Assembly: GCA_949294185.1 (NCBI GenBank)
Contig: CASFGA010000009.1
Coordinates: forward strand, 125,968-189,967
DNA: 64,000 bases
Source of the DNA: an uncultured Bacteroides sp.
Lineage (GTDB): Bacteria; Bacteroidota; Bacteroidia; Bacteroidales; Bacteroidaceae
Reading direction: 5' to 3'
A program made the translations under genes and the position numbers. The notes beneath the pieces were generated by a model. It made no database searches. It had not been told where the DNA came from and worked only from the letters and a program-made list of their open reading frames with translations. Of the stretch, positions 8,870 through 16,936 are shown one piece after another (the first letter of the stretch is position 1; each line of letters begins with the position of its first letter).

Positions 8870-9197
8870 CGTTGCGTTTGTCTGTTTGTCGGGGACAATG
8901 TGTCCCTTTAAGTTTTTTGCAAAGATACGGATAGTTTTCGTTTTTGCTGCGGGTTTCCGGGCGTTTTGCCCTTATGAAACGAGATTATGCTTGTGTAGAA
9001 AAAGTGTTTTTGCAGTATTGTCTTTCCGAATGTTTGTTTTAGCCGGGAATCCTTTGGAAAACAAAAGCAGGAAATGTTGGAAAGAAGATATGAGATAGCA
9101 GCCTCGTCTGATGACAAGATAGGGTATGATGTATGGACAGATAAGTCTTGTCTGTTCGGTAAGATGAATAAAATATCTGGTTTTCTTCAGGAAACAG
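8870..9197. other. Intergenic region between cobQ and the frd operon terminator
   Basis: About 330 bp holding the cobQ promoter (8920-8927) near its left end. The remaining stretch, 8930-9197, has only short overlapping ORFs of poor composition on both strands, with no signal peptide, domain or promoter support. I see no RNA structure of note in it. Confidence 0.6.
8920..8927 (-). promoter_or_regulatory. -7 box TATCTTTG for cobQ-cobD-cbiB
   Basis: On the minus strand this reads TATCTTTG, an exact TAnnTTTG, 51 nt before the cobQ ATG. No convincing -33 box was seen. Confidence 0.55.
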
Positions 9198-9238
9198 AAA
9201 AGAGGCCGTTTCAATGTCTTTTTTGAAACGGCCTCTTT
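9198..9238 (-). terminator. Rho-independent terminator of the frd operon
   Basis: AAAGAGGCCGTTTCA (9199-9213) pairs perfectly with TGAAACGGCCTCTTT (9224-9238), separated by a 10-nt loop. It lies 26 bp beyond the frdB stop. The stem is long and G+C-rich in its middle, with an A/T-rich base that supplies a short U-run in the minus orientation. Confidence 0.85.
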
Positions 9239-9263
9239 GGCATATTACTTAAAGCGTATAAAA

Positions 9264-10019
9264 TCAGTCTTTCAGTTTAGCCTTGATGAAATCACGGTTC
9301 AGGCGTGCGATGTTGCTGATGGAAACGCATTTCGGACATTCAGCCTCGCAGGCGCGCGTGTTGGTACAGTTACCGAATCCCAGTTCGTCCATCTTTGAAA
9401 GCATGGCCTTTGCACGGCGAAGTGCTTCAGGCTTGCCTTGCGGCAGCAGATTCAGCTGGCTTACCTTTGCCGAAACGAACAGCATGGCCGAACCGTTCTT
9501 ACATGCAGCTACACAAGCACCGCATCCGATGCAGGAAGCGGCATCCATGGCCTCGTCTGCCACCGGTTTCGGAATCAGGATAGCGTTGGCATCCTGAGGA
9601 GCACCGGTACGGATGCTGATGAAACCGCCGGCCTGCATAATCTTGTCGTAAGCAGAGCGGTCTACCATCAAGTCTTTGATGACCGGGAAACCGGCAGAAC
9701 GCCACGGCTCAACGGTAATGACATCACCGTCCTTGAAACGGCGCATGTAGATCTGACAGGTCGTTGCACCGGTTGCAGGCCCGTGCGGATGGCCGTTGAT
9801 GTACAGAGAACACATACCACAGATACCTTCACGGCAGTCATGATCGAAAACAATCGGTTCTTTGCCTTCTTCAATCAACTGTTCGTTCAAGATATCCAGC
9901 ATTTCCAGAAATGAAGTATCGCCCGGAATATCTTTCATCTGGAATGTATCGAAATGACCTTTTTCCTTCGGTCCGTTCTGACGCCAAACTTTCAGCGTAA
10001 ATGATATATTTTTATCCAT
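9264..10019 (-). CDS. frdB: Fumarate reductase / succinate dehydrogenase iron-sulfur subunit
   Basis: 251 residues; carries electrons between the flavoprotein and the membrane anchor. Cluster ligands are visible: C62, C67, C70 and C88 for [2Fe-2S] (CREGICGMC...C), C163-x2-C166-x2-C169-x3-C173 and C218...C224...C228 for the [4Fe-4S] and [3Fe-4S] centres. The ATG at 10019 is chosen because the longer ORF would run 50 residues into frdA. It is the last gene of frdC-frdA-frdB and is followed by a strong terminator. In Bacteroides this complex mainly works as a fumarate reductase in anaerobic respiration. Confidence 0.95.
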   Translation of the reverse strand: MDKNISFTLKVWRQNGPKEKGHFDTFQMKDIPGDTSFLEMLDILNEQLIEEGKEPIVFDHDCREGICGMCSLYINGHPHGPATGATTCQIYMRRFKDGDVITVEPWRSAGFPVIKDLMVDRSAYDKIMQAGGFISIRTGAPQDANAILIPKPVADEAMDAASCIGCGACVAACKNGSAMLFVSAKVSQLNLLPQGKPEALRRAKAMLSKMDELGFGNCTNTRACEAECPKCVSISNIARLNRDFIKAKLKD

Positions 10020-10047
10020 TTTACTTAGATTCTTTAATTGTTTAACT

Positions 10048-12012
10048 TCACTGATTAGCTCTTGTCTCGTATACCAACGGTTCCTTATAGAGAACCGGAG
10101 CTTTGTCGTCTGAGCCTTGATATTCCCAACAAGATACGTAGAAGTAGTTGGCATCATCACGTTTTGCTTCACCTTCTTCTGTCTGGTATTCTTCACGGAA
10201 GTGACCGCCGCAAGATTCGTTGCGGTTCAATGCATCGTAAGCAATCAGTTCACCCATAGTGATGAAGTCGTTCAGACGGATAGCCTTGTCCAGTTCTACA
10301 TTCATGCCCTCTTTCGATCCCGGGATGAACAGTTCGGTTTCGAATGTCTTGCGGATTTCTTTCAGCTTGGTAAGCGCTGTCTTCAGTCCGGCTTCAGTAC
10401 GTCCCATACCTACATATTCCCACATGATGTGACCCAGTTCCTTGTGGATAGAATCAACAGAGCGTTTGCCCTTGATACCCATCAGATGATCAATCTTAGC
10501 CTGAACAGCCTTTTCTGCCTCATCAAATTCCGGAAGGTCGGTTGAGAAGCGGGGAACGGTAATCTGGTCTGCCAGATAATTCTGGATAGTGTATGGCAAT
10601 ACGAAGTAACCGTCGGCCAGACCTTGCATCAGAGCAGATGCACCCAGACGGTTTGCACCGTGGTCAGAGAAGTTACATTCGCCGATAGCGAACAGACCCT
10701 TGATGGAAGTCTGCAATTCATAGTCAACCCAGATACCACCCATCGTATAGTGGATAGCCGGATAAATCATCATCGGGTTATAATATTTTACGCCATTGAT
10801 TTCGTTGGCCAGTTTGCCTGGATTAACATCGGTAATCTCTTCATACATGTCGAAGAGGTTGCCGTAACGCTGACGAACTACATCAATGCCGAGGCGTTCG
10901 ATACTTTCAGAGAAATCGAGGAATACGGCCAGACCTGTGTTGTTTACGCCGAAACCGTGGTCGCAACGCTCTTTGGCTGCACGGCTGGCAACATCGCGCG
11001 GAACCAGGTTACCGAATGCCGGATAACGGCGTTCCAGATAATAGTCGCGGTCTTCTTCCGGAATGTCGCTTCCCTTCTTTGTTCCTGCCTGTAATGCTTT
11101 GGCATCTTCCAGTTTCTTCGGAACCCAGATGCGTCCGTCGTTACGGAGAGACTCAGACATCAAAGTCAGTTTAGACTGCTTGTCTCCGTGAACGGGGATA
11201 CACGTCGGATGAATCTGTACGTATGCCGGATTGGCGAACCATGCACCCTTGCGGTAGCAAGACATGGCAGCCGTACAGTTACAAGCCATAGCGTTGGTTG
11301 ACAAGAAGTAAGCGTTTCCATAACCGCCGGTGGCGATAACTACGGCGTGAGCGGCAAAGCGCTCAAGTTTTCCTGTTACCAGATTTTTTGCGATGATACC
11401 GCGTGCGCGTCCGTCGACGATAACGAGTTCTTCCATTTCATAGCGGGTATACAGCTTGACGGTGCCTTCACCTACCTGGCGGCTCAATGCTGAATAAGCA
11501 CCGAGCAGCAGCTGCTGGCCTGTCTGTCCTTTGGCATAGAATGTACGAGATACCTGTGCACCACCGAATGAACGGTTAGCCAACAGACCGCCGTATTCGC
11601 GAGCGAAGGGAACACCTTGTGCCACGCACTGGTCGATGATGTTGTTTGAAACTTCGGCCAGACGGTAAACGTTTGCTTCACGGGCGCGGTAGTCACCACC
11701 TTTTACGGTATCATAGAACAGACGGTAAACCGAGTCACCATCATTCTGATAATTCTTTGCTGCATTGATACCACCTTGTGCGGCGATAGAGTGAGCGCGA
11801 CGAGGAGAATCCTGAATACAGAAATTGAATACACGGAATCCCATTTCGCCCAAAGAAGCAGCGGCAGAAGCACCTGCCAGACCTGTACCTACTACGATAA
11901 TATCCAGACGGCGTTTGTTGGCCGGGTTCACCAGTTTCTGGTGAGCTTTATAATTAGTCCATTTCTCAGCTATCGGACCTTCAGGAATTTTAGAGTCGAT
12001 TATCTTAGTCAT
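10048..12012 (-). CDS. frdA: Fumarate reductase / succinate dehydrogenase flavoprotein subunit
   Basis: 654 residues. The FAD-binding dinucleotide motif [12 protein letters not shown] is at 40-51 and H74 in HSIAAQGG is the family's covalent flavin attachment histidine. The length and the N-terminal extension before the Rossmann motif fit the Bacteroidetes/epsilon-type (b558-linked) class rather than the E. coli FrdA of about 600 residues. Second gene of the operon, 28 bp before frdB. It sits on the cytoplasmic face of the inner membrane. Confidence 0.96.
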   Translation of the reverse strand: MTKIIDSKIPEGPIAEKWTNYKAHQKLVNPANKRRLDIIVVGTGLAGASAAASLGEMGFRVFNFCIQDSPRRAHSIAAQGGINAAKNYQNDGDSVYRLFYDTVKGGDYRAREANVYRLAEVSNNIIDQCVAQGVPFAREYGGLLANRSFGGAQVSRTFYAKGQTGQQLLLGAYSALSRQVGEGTVKLYTRYEMEELVIVDGRARGIIAKNLVTGKLERFAAHAVVIATGGYGNAYFLSTNAMACNCTAAMSCYRKGAWFANPAYVQIHPTCIPVHGDKQSKLTLMSESLRNDGRIWVPKKLEDAKALQAGTKKGSDIPEEDRDYYLERRYPAFGNLVPRDVASRAAKERCDHGFGVNNTGLAVFLDFSESIERLGIDVVRQRYGNLFDMYEEITDVNPGKLANEINGVKYYNPMMIYPAIHYTMGGIWVDYELQTSIKGLFAIGECNFSDHGANRLGASALMQGLADGYFVLPYTIQNYLADQITVPRFSTDLPEFDEAEKAVQAKIDHLMGIKGKRSVDSIHKELGHIMWEYVGMGRTEAGLKTALTKLKEIRKTFETELFIPGSKEGMNVELDKAIRLNDFITMGELIAYDALNRNESCGGHFREEYQTEEGEAKRDDANYFYVSCWEYQGSDDKAPVLYKEPLVYETRANQ

Positions 12013-12096
12013 AATTGTTTTCTTTTTTTGGTTGACAAGGTTTTTTGCGGTTCAATGCAAACTGTTGACTTGCCAACTCGTCAACTTGTTATCTGA

Positions 12097-12771
12097 TTAA
12101 CACAAATTCTTTACGAAAAATACTACAGCTACCAGAGCAAAACCTAAAACGATGATGGTAGAGTAGATGTTAGATACACATTTCCAACGGTTGATCCAGA
12201 TGGTATTGTTCCATCCCAGTGTCTGCATGGCACTCCAGAATCCGTGAGTAAGATGGAACCACAGGGCGGCCAACCATACCAGATACAGTACGAAGAGCAC
12301 CGGATTAGAGAAAGTCTGCATGATGTAGCCATAACCGTCGGCAGCATGAAGGCCGCCCATCATCGGGTTTCCGATAATTTCGGCAAACTGCATCTTGTAC
12401 CAGAAGTTGGCAAAGTGGAGAGCCAGACCAAGAATCACGATAATGCCCAGAACCAACATGTTCTGTGATGCCCATTCCACATTTTTCGGGCGGGTGTTGA
12501 CCGCATAACGTTCGTTGCCGCGTGCGGCACGGTTCTGCATGGTCAGCCAGAAAGCATAAATGATGTGAATTACGAACAGAGCTGCCAGTGCCAATGTAGC
12601 AACCAAAGCATACCAGTTAGCTCCCAAGAACTCACAAACCATGTTGTATGCCTCACCCGAGAACAAAGCAACGCAGTTCATCGCCATGTGAAATGTCAGA
12701 AACAGGACAAGGGCGATACCGGTAACGCTCATCACCACTTTCCTTCCAATAGATGAATTACTTAACCACAT
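12097..12771 (-). CDS. frdC: Fumarate reductase / succinate dehydrogenase cytochrome b subunit
   Basis: 224-residue membrane protein with five hydrophobic segments (about 12-32, 55-75, 105-122, 155-172, 200-220) and histidines in or near several of them, including H28 in LTFHMAMN and HLTHGFW, consistent with a di-haem single-subunit anchor (type B). First gene of the operon, with a good promoter 70 bp upstream. It couples the soluble subunits to menaquinol. Confidence 0.93.
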   Translation of the reverse strand: MWLSNSSIGRKVVMSVTGIALVLFLTFHMAMNCVALFSGEAYNMVCEFLGANWYALVATLALAALFVIHIIYAFWLTMQNRAARGNERYAVNTRPKNVEWASQNMLVLGIIVILGLALHFANFWYKMQFAEIIGNPMMGGLHAADGYGYIMQTFSNPVLFVLYLVWLAALWFHLTHGFWSAMQTLGWNNTIWINRWKCVSNIYSTIIVLGFALVAVVFFVKNLC

Positions 12772-13074
12772 AAATGATTGATTTTAAATTATATAAATAT
12801 TAATATTGAATTATGTTTCCAATATGTCAGTTTATAATGCAAAATTATAAGTTTTCCGCTGATAATACAAGGGATTAAGGAAAAATTTCAGTAATATGCT
12901 GATTTTATAAGGCATGAAATCAGAGGTTTCTGCTGTCGGCCGGAGACAGATAGGGGGAGAAAGATTTTTATTGCCGGCCGGATGCCGCTTTGGTAACGGC
13001 AGAATTTTATTTTATACAGGATTTCCCCAAACTTTTATAATGGGGTATCTTACCGCATTTTAGTTCTCCTGTGA
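12772..13074. other. Upstream region of frdC
   Basis: About 300 bp that holds the frd promoter (12840-12870) and then AT-rich sequence with no credible ORF. A G+C-rich patch with GCCGGCCGG near 12975 stands out but I cannot assign it. The region ends at iteron element A. Confidence 0.5.
12840..12870 (-). promoter_or_regulatory. Promoter of frdC-frdA-frdB
   Basis: On the minus strand the sequence reads TTGT (12867-12870), a 19-nt spacer, then TAATTTTG (12840-12847), matching the Bacteroidetes pattern TTTG-N19/21-TAnnTTTG. The expected start site leaves an AT-rich leader of about 60 nt before the frdC ATG. Confidence 0.65.
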
Positions 13075-13187
13075 TGTAGGGAAGCGTGTAGGGAAATTCT
13101 TGCAATAGGATTCCCTGCACATTTCCCTACACGGCGTAATTGGTTTATTGTTAGTTTATTAAGTTAAAAAGTGTAGGAGTGTAGGGA
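13075..13187 (-). repeat. Iteron-like inverted-repeat element A (GTGTAGGGA type)
   Basis: Contains six copies of a GTGTAGGGA-like word: TGTAGGGA 13075-13082, GTGTAGGGA 13086-13094, reversed copies 13112-13120 and 13124-13132, a 38-nt spacer, then GTGTAGGA 13171-13178 and GTGTAGGGA 13179-13187. Read on the minus strand the order is two reversed, spacer, two forward, two reversed, the same layout as element B (32764-32865) and element C (35184-35284). The minus-strand flank before the first pair is also similar. No VapE gene lies beside this copy. Function unknown. Confidence 0.7.
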
Positions 13188-13204
13188 GATTTGACGAAAA
13201 ACAG

Positions 13205-13235
13205 TTGGTATTTTCCTTTATATCATTTATCTTTG
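13205..13235 (+). promoter_or_regulatory. Strong Bacteroidetes-type promoter for the structured RNA
   Basis: TTGG (13205-13208), a 19-nt spacer and TATCTTTG (13228-13235) match the consensus closely. Transcription should start near 13242. It abuts element A, whose last iteron ends at 13187. Confidence 0.7.
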
Positions 13236-13241
13236 TCTTAT

Positions 13242-13553
13242 CCGGTCAGCCGTTGTAGGGTTGGCGGGATGACATATAAAGAAAGGCGTTTTTTATGCGT
13301 TAATCTTCTGTCTCTTGAATCTCGCAAGTTCCAGAACTCAAAGGAGATAACAGCAACAAAGGCGTCTGCGTGGTATGTTTATATGTATGGCAGTCAGAAC
13401 AGACATAGTGGTTTCTATGTTCGGTCTGACAGTGTATCCACATATATATCATACAGGCGTGGGCTGACTGGCGTTGCTTATCCTTTGAGTTGGGCAATGC
13501 GAGAGCCTGAGAGACGGGATAAGCAGGAAAGCAGATTCCCACGTCTCTTTTTT
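13242..13553 (+). ncRNA. Candidate structured non-coding RNA or regulatory leader
   Basis: Lies between a good promoter and a terminator-like hairpin with six T. Pairings seen: GTCAGA (13393-13398) with TCTGAC (13425-13430), enclosing ACATAG/CTATGT (13403-13408/13415-13420); CGTGGG (13458-13463) with CCCACG (13538-13543); TGCTTATCC (13475-13483) with GGATAAGCA (13517-13525); and GCGTTGC/GCAATGC (13471-13477/13494-13500). The long CGTGGG and TGCTTATCC pairings are incompatible with the terminator stem GAGACG/CGTCTC. It could be a free-standing RNA (6S-like or the Bacteroidales-1 class are candidates to test) or a leader of the XRE gene at 13625. The boundaries are estimates. An overlapping 122-residue ORF has no coding character. 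Confidence 0.55.
13511..13553 (+). terminator. Terminator or anti-terminator switch of the 13.2-kb RNA
   Basis: GAGACG (13511-13516) pairs with CGTCTC (13542-13547), followed by six T (13548-13553). The loop is long (25 nt), and its first part can instead pair with upstream TGCTTATCC, so the hairpin may be conditional. Confidence 0.5.
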
Positions 13554-13624
13554 ATATAGCCCAGTGATTTTAATCTTGTTGCCAATCTGAGGAATCTGTG
13601 GCATAATGTGTGGCAGAAGAAGAT

Positions 13625-13843
13625 ATGCATATCGGTCAACTCATCAAGCAAAAGGTGGAAGAGCGAGGCAAAACGGTCTCTTGGTTGGCTCGTGAGCTTT
13701 CCTATTGCCGTACGAATGTGTATAAGATTTATGACAAGAAGTCCATTGATACGGATTTGCTGCTGCGTATCTCTTTTCTTTTGAACTTTGATTTTTTTAA
13801 GGCATATTCTGAAGAGGTGCATAAGACTGTCCCCAATGAGTGA
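13625..13843 (+). CDS. Small XRE-type helix-turn-helix protein
   Basis: 72 residues from the ATG at 13625. The segment MHIGQLIKQKVEERGKTV followed by SWLARELSYCRTNVYKIYDK is a compact lambda-repressor-like fold with the recognition helix around RTNVYKIY. A GTG at 13610 would add five residues; the ATG is preferred because the fold begins there. Probable cytosolic DNA-binding regulator; its target is unknown. It follows the structured RNA and is followed by a terminator that overlaps its last codons, so it is monocistronic. It sits just upstream of the 13.9-18.4 kb envelope cluster, which may or may not be its target. Confidence 0.8.
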   Translation: MHIGQLIKQKVEERGKTVSWLARELSYCRTNVYKIYDKKSIDTDLLLRISFLLNFDFFKAYSEEVHKTVPNE

Positions 13844-13876
13844 ACATGTACACTGATTGGGGACAGTTTTGTTTTT
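13826..13876 (+). terminator. Rho-independent terminator overlapping the XRE gene stop
   Basis: ACTGTCCCCAAT (13826-13837) is perfectly complementary to ATTGGGGACAGT (13856-13867), followed by TTTGTTTTTG. The left arm lies in the last codons of the XRE gene (stop 13841-13843). Confidence 0.9.
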
Positions 13877-13938
13877 GTTTGTCATTTTATGTGTTTTCCT
13901 TTGTGAGGATAAATTAAAATTTATAAATTGACAAGTAA

Positions 13939-14922
13939 ATGAATCTTTTGAAGTTTGTGATGGGAGTGGCATTTGTGGCCATTTCAGTCAGTATTCGTGC
14001 GCAGCAGGTGGATTATTCTGTGGTTTCGGTTCCTGAAGAAGTCGGAAACCAGTTTCTCCAAATAACTTCGGAGGCGGACTGTGTATGCCAGCCGGTGGTG
14101 AAGCGTGGTAAAGGAGGGCGCATTGATTGGTTGTCCAACCGTATTCTGGACATTTCAAAGGATGGAAATCATATTGCTTATTTGTCTGCACGCAACGGAA
14201 CATCAAACATTTTTATAAAAGAGTTAGGCAGGCAGGGAGGTTCGGTGCAACGCACGAATCGTTCGGCCGTGCTGGATTTTTCTTTTTCTCCGGATGGAAA
14301 ATACATCTGTTTCTCAGAATCCCGTGGCAAGACTAACCAATTGTTTCAGACAGATGCAGAGAAAGGATACGTGTGCCGGCAGATTACGAGTGGGAGCCGG
14401 GACTATTCTCCTGCCTATTCGGCCGATATGGGTCAAATTTTCTTTGCCCGGCAGGAAATGAATAGCATCAGCATCTGGAGCTATGATGTCAGAAATAATT
14501 TTCTTTCCACTTATTCCAGCGGGATGAATCCTTGTCCGCTGAAAACGGAGCCGGCTTTCCTTTGTGTCCGTCAGAATGAGACGGGAAAGGGCGAAATCTG
14601 GAAAATAAATTATCGGACAGGAACGGAGGAATGCATCATTTCGGATGCAGAACGGAGCTTCACTTCACCGGCGGTTTCGCCGGACGGGCGATGGGTGGCA
14701 TTTGTGGGCAGCAGCAAGATAGAAGGCGGCACTTTTGTTTATATGAATACCGACATTTTTGTATGCAGACCGGACGGAACCGGCATGGAGCAGCTCACTT
14801 ATCATGCGGCAGACGACCTGAGTCCGGTATGGAGCAAAGACGGACGGCATATCTATTTTGTCTCACAAAGAGGAAGTGCGGCCGGTGCGGCCAATATCTG
14901 GAGAATGAACTTTAACTACTAA
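13939..14922 (+). CDS. Exported PD40/TolB-like beta-propeller protein
   Basis: 327 residues with a signal peptide (1-21, ending SIRAQ). The body has repeated propeller blades of the TolB/PD40 type: DISKDGNHIAYLSAR near 72, FSFSPDGKYICFSES near 114, SPAVSPDGRWVAFVGS near 242 and SPVWSKDGRHIYFVSQ near 297. Predicted periplasmic, probably binding proteins or glycans. First gene of a tightly spaced four-gene set (gaps of about 11, 13 and 13 bp) encoding barrel, OmpA and vWA proteins, suggesting one envelope complex. Unlike true TolB, it has no N-terminal TolB domain. Confidence 0.8.
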   Translation: MNLLKFVMGVAFVAISVSIRAQQVDYSVVSVPEEVGNQFLQITSEADCVCQPVVKRGKGGRIDWLSNRILDISKDGNHIAYLSARNGTSNIFIKELGRQGGSVQRTNRSAVLDFSFSPDGKYICFSESRGKTNQLFQTDAEKGYVCRQITSGSRDYSPAYSADMGQIFFARQEMNSISIWSYDVRNNFLSTYSSGMNPCPLKTEPAFLCVRQNETGKGEIWKINYRTGTEECIISDAERSFTSPAVSPDGRWVAFVGSSKIEGGTFVYMNTDIFVCRPDGTGMEQLTYHAADDLSPVWSKDGRHIYFVSQRGSAAGAANIWRMNFNY

Positions 14923-14933
14923 CTTTAATTGAT

Positions 14934-15647
14934 ATGAGAACTTTAAAATTTGCTTTGTTGGTGGCCCTGTTCGGGTTGGCAACCAATGCGTCCGCGCAGT
15001 TTGTGAATTCATCGTCGGGTTCTTCCAGATCTTCATCGTCTGTCGGAAGTTCACTGACATCGGTAACGACTGACGGGTGGAGTCGTGTGTCTGTGTCATA
15101 CCTTCCTTCTAAAATGAAGTCTGAAGGTGAAAGTGAATCATTCAACGGCTTCAGCATCGGATATCTGAAAGGCTTCAGCGTGACAAATAGGCTGCCTCTG
15201 TATGTGGAAGCCGGTGCGGCTCTTCAATACCGGAGTCATAAGGAAGAAGGAAATTACGGTGGCCCCGGTTATGACTATTCGGACAAGCACAAAATGTTTT
15301 CTCTGAATATCCCTGTAAATCTGCTGTACAGATTCAATGTGACCGATGACTTTTCTGTCAGTCCGTATTTCGGTCTGGATTTTCGGATTAATCTTACAGG
15401 AAAATATTCGTGGGAAGAAGGAATGGGACAATACAATGACCCTCAAGGAGAAGATCTTAATTTGTTTGATGAAGACGAGATGGGAAAAAACGGTGTTTGG
15501 AAACGCTTTCAGGCAGGTTGGCATATCGGTGTAGGACTGGATTATCGTGCCATACACTTTGGCGTGAGCTATGGAAAGGATTTCAACGAGATTTGTAAAG
15601 ACTGCAAGCTGGCTACCACCTCGGTTACTGTAGGATTTAATTTCTAA
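14934..15647 (+). CDS. Outer-membrane beta-barrel protein
   Basis: 237 residues. A signal peptide (1-22, ending ASAQ) is followed by a Ser-rich linker (SSSGSSRSSSSVGS, about 25-40) and then alternating hydrophobic strands such as RLPLYVEAGAALQYRS, FSVSPYFGLDFRINL and WHIGVGLDYRAIHFGVSYG, ending in VTVGFNF with a C-terminal aromatic, typical of an 8-strand-like barrel. Second gene of the envelope cluster, 11 bp after the propeller gene. No enzymatic motif is visible. Confidence 0.8.
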   Translation: MRTLKFALLVALFGLATNASAQFVNSSSGSSRSSSSVGSSLTSVTTDGWSRVSVSYLPSKMKSEGESESFNGFSIGYLKGFSVTNRLPLYVEAGAALQYRSHKEEGNYGGPGYDYSDKHKMFSLNIPVNLLYRFNVTDDFSVSPYFGLDFRINLTGKYSWEEGMGQYNDPQGEDLNLFDEDEMGKNGVWKRFQAGWHIGVGLDYRAIHFGVSYGKDFNEICKDCKLATTSVTVGFNF

Positions 15648-15660
15648 AACATAAGTGTCA

Positions 15661-16923
15661 ATGAAAAGTTATTTGTCAGTAAAGGCATGGATGGCGGTTC
15701 TGATGCTCTGTTCATATTTGGCTCTTCAGGCTCAGGTATATGAAGAAGAGAAGCCCCACTGGTATTTTGGAATGACGGGAGGATATCGTTTCGGGTCGGC
15801 TTCCGTTTCCAATCTGGATGAAACCATATTCCCCGCTCCGGAGGGAAGGAACAGCGGCCTGTTTTCCATATTCGCCCAGTATGAATGGGGAAGGGAGCGT
15901 CAGTTTGCCGTGCGTCCGGAGTTGGCCTTCCTCACGAGAGGGCTGAGGTTTGAAGGAATCGGAAAGGAGTTTGTGTCAAACGATGTCCGCTATTCGCTGA
16001 AGTCGAAATATGTAGACATCCGTGTGCCGATTATTTATAACATAGGAAAGTATTCGTGGAACTGGCGTCCTTACATCTATGTGGCGCCGATTGTAGGCTT
16101 TTCCACGGCGGGGCGTATCAGTCTGACGAGCAGTCAGGACAACGGATACTACGAAGGCTATGCAATGGATTTGACCGACGCAAACATGGCCTCTACTTAT
16201 TTTGCGGCCGCCGTGGGTGCGGGCCTGAAATATGGTCTGGATATAAACGGCTCCAAATGTTATTTGGGGATAGAGGCCGACTATGAATTCGGCTTGACCA
16301 ATACCTATAGCAAAAAGGAGCGTGACGGAGAAGTCATCATCAACTCCGGTCTGTTGTATCCTGCCTATAACATTACAGGCAGCCGGAAGTTCAAAGGATT
16401 TGAACTGAGGGCATCGCTGAGCGTTCCTTTCAGCATATTCAAGAAAAAGCAGAAGCCGGCTCCCGCTCCGATAGTGGCAGCCCCCGTCGAGCCGGAACCG
16501 GAACCCGTGGTGGAGGTGGAAGAAAAACCCTGCTATACGTTGGACGAAATCCTTTCCTTAATCTCACTGGGCGAACGGGTAGAGGGAAAAACAATTTGTG
16601 CCATAGACATAATTCATTTTGATTTCGGGAAAAGTTCGATAAAGCCCAGTTCATACGACTATCTGAACAAGATAGCTTCGCTGATTATCCGTACGAATGT
16701 GAATATGGAAATCAAGGGGCACACGGACAACGTGGGTACGCCTGAATTTAACATGAACTTGTCCAAGCAGCGTGCTGAGGCAGTTTACGATTATCTGGTC
16801 GGTCACGGGGTAAGCAAATCCCGTCTGTCATATAGCTATTATGGAATGACCCGTCCGCTCGGAGACAATGATACGGAAGAAGGACGGACGATGAACCGGA
16901 GGGTTGAGTTTGAAATCAAATAA
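15661..16923 (+). CDS. OmpA-family protein with N-terminal porin-like barrel
   Basis: 420 residues from the ATG at 15661 (a GTG two codons upstream is less likely). It has a signal peptide (1-25), a barrel-like region to about 260, a Pro/Glu-rich linker (APAPIVAAPVEPEPEP), then a peptidoglycan-binding OmpA domain with IHFDFGKSSIKPSS, GHTDNVGTPEFNMNLSKQRA and NRRVEFEIK. Known: this domain anchors the outer membrane to the cell wall. Third gene of the envelope cluster; it probably tethers the set to peptidoglycan. Confidence 0.9.
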   Translation: MKSYLSVKAWMAVLMLCSYLALQAQVYEEEKPHWYFGMTGGYRFGSASVSNLDETIFPAPEGRNSGLFSIFAQYEWGRERQFAVRPELAFLTRGLRFEGIGKEFVSNDVRYSLKSKYVDIRVPIIYNIGKYSWNWRPYIYVAPIVGFSTAGRISLTSSQDNGYYEGYAMDLTDANMASTYFAAAVGAGLKYGLDINGSKCYLGIEADYEFGLTNTYSKKERDGEVIINSGLLYPAYNITGSRKFKGFELRASLSVPFSIFKKKQKPAPAPIVAAPVEPEPEPVVEVEEKPCYTLDEILSLISLGERVEGKTICAIDIIHFDFGKSSIKPSSYDYLNKIASLIIRTNVNMEIKGHTDNVGTPEFNMNLSKQRAEAVYDYLVGHGVSKSRLSYSYYGMTRPLGDNDTEEGRTMNRRVEFEIK

Positions 16924-16936
16924 GGAGGAATAGATT

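Noticed and set aside
8870..8920. Cobalamin riboswitch before cobQ
   Set aside because: The leader is only about 45 nt and lacks the B12-box pattern.
8781..9214. Overlapping short ORFs on both strands between cobQ and frdB
   Set aside because: No signal peptide, domain, promoter or codon pattern; they also overlap each other.
10020..10196. N-terminal extension of FrdB
   Set aside because: It would run 149 bp into frdA in another frame; the conserved family start is at 10019.
13191..13559. 122-residue ORF over the 13.2-kb structured RNA
   Set aside because: The helices, promoter and terminator explain the sequence better; its composition is not protein-like.
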